From contig CAMCHQ010000012.1 of assembly GCA_945874765.1 (NCBI GenBank), positions 1 through 64,000 on the forward strand: 64,000 bases of DNA, in the 5' to 3' direction. Origin of the DNA: an uncultured Clostridia bacterium (lineage in GTDB: Bacteria > Bacillota > Clostridia > Oscillospirales > Acutalibacteraceae). Below, piece by piece: positions 59,834 to 64,000 of this stretch. Each line of letters starts with the position of its first letter. Positions within the stretch are counted from its first letter, which is position 1. Under the pieces are notes generated by a model. The model was not told the origin of the DNA, searched no databases, and was given only the letters and a program-made list of their open reading frames with translations. The position numbers and the translations under genes were made by a program.

Positions 59834-59851
59834 AAAAATGAATATTAAATT

Positions 59852-59890
59852 TTAATGATTATTTGCATAATCTTTATTCATTTTGCTCAT
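59852..59890 (-). CDS. Very short ORF with a good ribosome site (doubtful)
   Basis: A 12-codon frame, MSKMNKDYANNH, with GGAGGA 8 bp before its ATG, directly after the broken gene at 59908. It could be a truncated gene start or a leader peptide. Too short to judge. Confidence 0.3.
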   Translation of the reverse strand: MSKMNKDYANNH

Positions 59891-59907
59891 AACTATAGTC
59901 CTCCATT

Positions 59908-60141
59908 TTAATACATCAAATCAGTTATGCTTTCCCAAATGTTTGACAATAACATATCATCAATTTTTGCATTACTCATAAATTCATCAACAGTATTGAA
60001 ATATTTTGGTTCCTTATAATATTCGCAAAATGATATTAAATTTTCATTGGTTTTAGTAATTGAATATGATTTTCACTTATAAGAAAACTCGATATCATAC
60101 CCAATTTCAATTAACTTCTTTAATTCATTATAGTTAGTCAT
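59908..60141 (-). pseudogene. Small gene interrupted by an in-frame TGA
   Basis: The frame starts MTNYNELKKLIEIGYDIEF, meets TGA at codon 23 (60073-60075), then stays open for 54 codons (KSYSITKTNENLISFCEYY..., ending DSITDLMY-like ITDLMY). The two halves form a plausible 77-residue acidic protein, and a single change of GGA to TGA would explain the break. I do not recognise the family with certainty. TGA is used as a normal stop elsewhere here, so recoding is unlikely. Confidence 0.65.
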
Positions 60142-60270
60142 CTGTTTTTAAACGTACTGAAAAGTTGCAGCGCAATAGGCATTTCAACAAACATACTGAA
60201 ATCGGGTGTAAGCACCGCCTTAAATTGCCTTAACGCTTCAATTGTGGTAAACCGTATGATATCCTTACTT
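60138..60270 (-). pseudogene. C-terminally truncated gene fragment (DUF4417-like)
   Basis: A remnant frame lies between the LUD-domain gene and the broken small gene. It reads LSKDIIRFTTIEAL, RQFKAVLTPDFSMFVEMP and IALQLFSTFKNR before a TGA that overlaps the next ATG. The VLTPDFS...MP...Q...YxNR pattern recalls the middle of DUF4417 proteins, of which the start and end are missing. No start codon with a ribosome site is seen. Confidence 0.5.
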
Positions 60271-60274
60271 AATA

Positions 60275-60913
60275 TTAATATCCTAAATTTTCATTAACGA
60301 TAATGACCTTTATTCTGTCCTTATGGCGCTGTTTTGCCGAAATTACATAGTTGCAGCAAATTCTTGTATCGCCGCCGCAGCCGTCGCAAATAAACGGTTT
60401 TTCCTTAGAAAGCGACATACATTTGCCGGTTTTGTTACAAGGGGTTGCAATATTCAATCTTTGTGCATTCATAGGAGCGCAGACGGTTTTAACCCTATAA
60501 ATCGCCTCGTCAATATCCTTAACGATTTTATTCACACCGACAATCATAATAACCTGGCGTGGACCGTACACAATGCAGGCAACACGGTTTGAATTGCCGT
60601 CAACGTTATAAAGTTCGCCGTTTTCGGTTACTGCGTTAGACGATGAGAAAAATGTATCACAGCCGAATGTTCTTATATACGACTGCCTGAGTTGCTCACC
60701 CTGCAATCCGGTACGGTCGATAAAATCATAATCTCCGCTTTTCATAAGTGATTTAACACCTGTTTCGTCAAGAGTTACAGAGCCGCCGCACGAAACGCTT
60801 TCACCCTTATTAATCAAAGTCTTAACAAGAGGGACAACCTCCTCCTTAGTTTCGACGAAATAAGGCTTCATTCCGTTTTTTTCAAGATTTTTCATAGTTT
60901 TTTGAATATCCAT
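60275..60913 (-). CDS. LUD-domain (LutC/YkgG-like) protein
   Basis: A 212-residue protein of the DUF162/LUD family. Family features are the N-terminal KNGMKPYFVETKEE, the CGGSVTLDETG nucleotide-like loop, ITFFSSSNAVTENGEL-type segment (FFSSSNAVTENGEL) and IVGVNKIVKD. It ends in a Cys-rich part (CDGCGGDTRICCNY), which may bind a metal or cluster. LutC partners iron-sulfur proteins in lactate oxidation, but no lutA/lutB is adjacent, and many clostridial LUD proteins are stand-alone with unknown role. Last gene after yifB and the GH3 gene. Confidence 0.87.
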   Translation of the reverse strand: MDIQKTMKNLEKNGMKPYFVETKEEVVPLVKTLINKGESVSCGGSVTLDETGVKSLMKSGDYDFIDRTGLQGEQLRQSYIRTFGCDTFFSSSNAVTENGELYNVDGNSNRVACIVYGPRQVIMIVGVNKIVKDIDEAIYRVKTVCAPMNAQRLNIATPCNKTGKCMSLSKEKPFICDGCGGDTRICCNYVISAKQRHKDRIKVIIVNENLGY

Positions 60914-60919
60914 AGTTTA

Positions 60920-62116
60920 TTACTCCTTTTCGATTAATCCGTAATTTATCTTAGTCATAAGTATTCTTGTGACCGAATCTTCAATTTGATTTAGTTCAAT
61001 TCTGCCGTCATTTACAGCCTTGACTATCGCACGAAGCTGAACGCCCACATCTGTTGCGCAAAGCATATCGTTGCCTGCCATAACCGCCCTGACAGCGACC
61101 TCGCCTTTATCACCGCCGACATAATCACGCACACCGCTCATACCGAGACCGTCGCAAATAATTATGCCGTTATAGCCCATATCGTTTCGGATATAGTTAT
61201 GAATTTTTTTAGAAAGAGAAGCGGGAACACCTTTATCGTAATCGTCAATCACGTTATGACTTACCATTAAAAACGGCACGCCGGCGTCAATTCCTGCCTT
61301 AAAAGGCTTCAAATCTCTTTTTTCAAAACTTTCCCAGCTTCTTTTATCAACACTCATACCCGTATGAGTATTTGTATTATTGCCGTAACCCGGGAAATGC
61401 TTAACACAGCTTAAAAAGTTGTTTTCATTCATAGTACCGACGGTTTTTGAAACATATTCGCTTACACTGTCTGCGTCGGTTGAAAAAGCACGTGAATAAA
61501 TATAGTCGCTCCTCGAATACGGCACATCGGCAACAGGGGCTAAAACAGTATTGATACCGAGGTCGAGCATAAACTCGCTTTTATCCTTAGCGTCATCAAT
61601 AACACCTTGCCAGCCGCCTTTTTGATAATTCGTAATTCCCGAATGAAAAGGTTCGCTTCTGTATTGGCTAAACTGAGAAACACGGTTTACACCGCCGCCT
61701 TCCTCGTCAACCGCCATAAAAGCAGGGATTTTAGCCGCAGACTGATACTCGTTTATTTCACTTTTTGTTTTGGCAGGGGTGGAATTTTCAAAATTACGTG
61801 AGAAAAGGATATATCCGCCGAACTGCCACCTTGCCATCATTTTTACAGGGTCTTCCTTTTTCGGAATATAGTAAAGAAGCATTTGACCGACCTTTTCATA
61901 AAGCGTCATATTTTCAACCATTTGCCTTGCCTGCGCTTCAACGGGGTCTGAATACGTTTTTTTCGCTTCGCTCGTGCTCTCGGTAACATTTTGAGTAGTT
62001 GAAAGCGTACTTTTATTTTCCTTTTTTGAATTATTTACAAGCGTCACGTCAAACACAATTGCACATATCAAAACAATTGACAATATTGAAATGATTATTT
62101 TACCTGATTTTTTCAT
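60920..62116 (-). CDS. GH3 beta-N-acetylhexosaminidase (NagZ-like)
   Basis: A 398-residue protein with an N-terminal signal/anchor helix (about 6-28), a Ser/Thr linker (about 30-55) and a GH3 TIM barrel. Motifs: GGYILFSRN, KHFPGYGNNTNTHTG with the NagZ-type catalytic His loop, and IICDGLGMSGV with the nucleophile Asp. It probably removes GlcNAc from muropeptides or chitooligosaccharides outside the membrane. The gene starts 3 bp after yifB. Confidence 0.9.
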   Translation of the reverse strand: MKKSGKIIISILSIVLICAIVFDVTLVNNSKKENKSTLSTTQNVTESTSEAKKTYSDPVEAQARQMVENMTLYEKVGQMLLYYIPKKEDPVKMMARWQFGGYILFSRNFENSTPAKTKSEINEYQSAAKIPAFMAVDEEGGGVNRVSQFSQYRSEPFHSGITNYQKGGWQGVIDDAKDKSEFMLDLGINTVLAPVADVPYSRSDYIYSRAFSTDADSVSEYVSKTVGTMNENNFLSCVKHFPGYGNNTNTHTGMSVDKRSWESFEKRDLKPFKAGIDAGVPFLMVSHNVIDDYDKGVPASLSKKIHNYIRNDMGYNGIIICDGLGMSGVRDYVGGDKGEVAVRAVMAGNDMLCATDVGVQLRAIVKAVNDGRIELNQIEDSVTRILMTKINYGLIEKE

Positions 62117-62119
62117 TTA

Positions 62120-63646
62120 TCATACTTCCCAATATTTTCGATCAAGTGCACGAAACTGCAAAGCCTCGGCAATATGTTCAATCCTGATTTCCTCACTGTC
62201 TGCCAAATCGGCAATAGTCCTTGCAAGGCGCAGCACCTTATCATATGCACGTGCACTCATTGCGAATTTATCAAAACTCTCGTGTAAAAGTTCGTTTGCG
62301 TCATCACTTAAAATGCAGCATTCCTTAGTCATTTTAGGCGTCATTTTCGCATTGCAGGTAATGCCTGTCCCCTCAAATCTCTTTTGCTGAATGGCTCTTG
62401 CTTTATCGACACGCTTTTTGATATCTGCACTTTTTTCACCCTCGGTATTATCGGACAGTTCATCATATTCGACAGGAGCAACCTCTACGTGAATATCAAT
62501 TCTGTCAAGAAGCGGACCCGAAACCTTATCCTGATATCTCTTTTTAGCGGCAGGAGAACAGGTGCACTGCCTTGTCGGGTGGCCGAAATAACCGCACGGG
62601 CACGGGTTCATTGCCGCAATGAGCATTATGCTTGACGGATATGTAAACGTACCTGCTGCCCTTGCAACAGTAACAACTCCGTCTTCAAGCGGTTGGCGAA
62701 GCGACTCCTTTGCCCTTCTGTCAAACTCGGGAAATTCGTCCATAAACATTACGCCGTTATGTGCAAGGCTTATTTCACCCGGTTTTGGATTTGCACCGCC
62801 GCCGGTGAGCGCCTGAGCAGACACGGTATGATGAGGAGAACGAAACGGTCTTTTTGTAATAAGCGATTTACCCGACGGAATTTTACCTGCGATTGAATAA
62901 ACCTTTGACGTCTCAAGCCTTTCCTCAAACGTCATATCAGGCAAAATAGTAGGAAGCCTTTTCGCAAGCATAGACTTACCCGAACCGGGAGGTCCGATAA
63001 GCAGGCAATTATGTCCGCCTGCCGCCGCAATTTCAAGCGCTCTTTTGGCTTGGTCCTGCCCTTTAACGTCGCTGAAATCTATATTATATTCGTCAATTTC
63101 TTCATCCTTTTCGTCATATTTGACGCTTTCGATAATTTTTTCACCCTTGATATGAGAGAGAACGTCCAAAACATTTTTAGCCGGCAAAACGTCCACTCCG
63201 TCAACAACGCTTCCCTCACACGCATTTTGAAAAGGCACAAATACTTTCTTAATTCCGTATTCCTTAGCCGCCATAATCATAGGCAAAATACCGTTTGCTT
63301 TGCGAATTTCACCGTCAAGCGAAAGCTCACCCAAAAAGGCATAATCGTCAATATCCTCTTTAATCTGCTCGCTTGATTTAAGTATGGCGATAAACATAGG
63401 CAAATCGAAAATAGCACCTTCTTTTTTGATATCGGCAGGTGCAATATTAACGGTTATTCTTGAAACGGGGAAACTCAGATTGCAATTTTTAATTGACGAC
63501 CTTACTCTTTCCCTGCTTTCTTTAACTGCGGTATCGGGCAAGCCGACAACGTCAAATCTCGGAAGTCCGCCGCTGATATCGCATTCAACGGTAACATTGA
63601 ACGCTTCGATACCCGATATGCCTAAGCTTTTAACTTTAGAATACAT
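62120..63646 (-). CDS. YifB/ComM-family Mg-chelatase-like AAA+ ATPase
   Basis: A complete 508-residue protein. The N-terminal Lon-protease-like ribosomal S5 fold (about 1-170) precedes the AAA+ core with Walker A GPPGSGKSMLA, FRSPHHTVSAQAL, Walker B VMFMDEFPEF and the AAMNPCPCGYFGHP zinc-like Cys loop. A C-terminal helical domain ends ALQFRALDRKYW. The ComM branch of this family is a hexameric helicase that promotes branch migration in natural transformation; in Firmicutes the role is less clear. First gene of the yifB-GH3-LUD operon. Confidence 0.95.
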   Translation of the reverse strand: MYSKVKSLGISGIEAFNVTVECDISGGLPRFDVVGLPDTAVKESRERVRSSIKNCNLSFPVSRITVNIAPADIKKEGAIFDLPMFIAILKSSEQIKEDIDDYAFLGELSLDGEIRKANGILPMIMAAKEYGIKKVFVPFQNACEGSVVDGVDVLPAKNVLDVLSHIKGEKIIESVKYDEKDEEIDEYNIDFSDVKGQDQAKRALEIAAAGGHNCLLIGPPGSGKSMLAKRLPTILPDMTFEERLETSKVYSIAGKIPSGKSLITKRPFRSPHHTVSAQALTGGGANPKPGEISLAHNGVMFMDEFPEFDRRAKESLRQPLEDGVVTVARAAGTFTYPSSIMLIAAMNPCPCGYFGHPTRQCTCSPAAKKRYQDKVSGPLLDRIDIHVEVAPVEYDELSDNTEGEKSADIKKRVDKARAIQQKRFEGTGITCNAKMTPKMTKECCILSDDANELLHESFDKFAMSARAYDKVLRLARTIADLADSEEIRIEHIAEALQFRALDRKYWEV

Positions 63647-63664
63647 TTTTCATCACCGTTTATA

Positions 63665-63693
63665 ATTATAACATTTAATAAGAATATTGACAA
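63665..63693 (-). promoter_or_regulatory. Promoter of the yifB operon
   Basis: Minus strand TTGTCA, 17 bp, TATAAT. Its -35 hexamer overlaps that of the divergent phosphohexomutase promoter. Confidence 0.7.
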
Positions 63694-63715
63694 TATATTT
63701 TATAAAGGTTAAAAT
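63687..63715 (+). promoter_or_regulatory. Promoter of the phosphohexomutase gene
   Basis: Plus strand TTGACA, 17 bp, TAAAAT, about 32 bp before the ATG. Confidence 0.7.
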
Positions 63716-63746
63716 ATAAATATAAATTGTATAAGGGTGTGTTTTT

Positions 63747-64000
63747 ATGAACAACATTAATGAGCTTTATGAGCTTTGGCTTGAAAAAGCAACCGCCGAC
63801 CCCGATTTAAAGGAAGAATTGCTTTCAATCAAGGGCAAAGATGATGAAATTTTAGACAGATTTTATCGCAGTCTTGAATTCGGTACTGCCGGTTTAAGAG
63901 GTGTTATCGGCGCAGGCACTAACAGAATGAACTACTACACCGTCGGCAGGGCAACGCAGGGTCTTGCGGATTTTCTCAACAAGCATTTTGAACATCCGTC
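63747..64000 (+). CDS. Phosphoglucomutase/phosphomannomutase, N-terminal part
   Basis: Cut by the window end after 84 complete codons. The start MNNINELYELWLEKA, then FYRSLEFGTAGLRGVIGAGTNRMN with the family's FGTAGLRG element, identify the alpha-D-phosphohexomutase group (PgcA-like, about 570 residues when complete). It interconverts hexose 1- and 6-phosphates and would supply sugar nucleotides for polysaccharides. GGGTG stands about 9 bp before the ATG. Confidence 0.9.
   Translation, partial: MNNINELYELWLEKATADPDLKEELLSIKGKDDEILDRFYRSLEFGTAGLRGVIGAGTNRMNYYTVGRATQGLADFLNKHFEHP

Noticed and set aside
60073-60075. TGA as a recoded sense codon or selenocysteine
   Set aside because: No selenocysteine-insertion hairpin is evident, and TGA ends gatA and other genes normally; a nonsense mutation is simpler.

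Overview
The window reads as a chromosome segment of an anaerobic, endospore-forming gut-type Firmicute of the class Clostridia, most like Oscillospiraceae/Ruminococcaceae. This is inferred from the genes, not from a database search. Pointers are a SpoVT sporulation regulator, GatCAB in place of Gln/Asn-tRNA synthetases, RNase Y, a T-box leader on thrS, moderate-to-low GC, strong AGGAGG ribosome sites with several TTG/GTG starts, and interspersed REP-like palindromes. No rRNA, tRNA, CRISPR array, insertion sequence or integrase was seen.

Left part (0.1-25.8 kb) is mostly housekeeping: gatCAB; an orphan replication-initiator-like gene that carries an iteron array inside its own reading frame; a sialic-acid catabolic operon (nanE, nanA, HAD phosphatase); a lipoprotein; a D-Ala-D-Ala carboxypeptidase; a small metallophosphoesterase that has lost one metal site; an EF-G-like GTPase; a YczE-type membrane protein; spoVT; a sugar acetyltransferase; a coupled ECF sigma/anti-sigma/leucine-rich-repeat surface protein operon; thrS with a T-box; and rny.

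The centre (25.9-40.4 kb) is one long co-directional surface-polysaccharide operon behind a perfect TTGACA-17-TATAAT promoter. It holds a Wzz-like modulator, BY-kinase, initiating phosphoglycosyltransferase, four GT4 glycosyltransferases, a radical SAM/SPASM enzyme, a polymerase, a flippase and a VanZ-like protein. Inside it sits a three-gene module: DUF115 transferase-like protein, CMP-sugar synthetase and HpcH/HpaI aldolase. I propose that this module makes and transfers a CMP-activated 3-deoxy-2-ulosonic acid by an aldolase route. It is the best candidate here for an undescribed system.

The right part (40.4-64 kb) is sugar and polyol metabolism: a GH38-like DUF5054 hydrolase, GPH symporter and metallophosphoesterase operon next to an AraC regulator; iolGDE without iolC/iolB/iolA/iolJ in the window; a GH36 alpha-galactosidase coupled to a zinc-ribbon signal peptidase I and a second GPH symporter; a MIF-like tautomerase; a GntR/ABC (YtrA-like) operon with a clear operator; a small decayed accessory patch; LUD-domain protein, NagZ-like GH3, ComM-like YifB; and the start of a phosphohexomutase gene cut by the window end.
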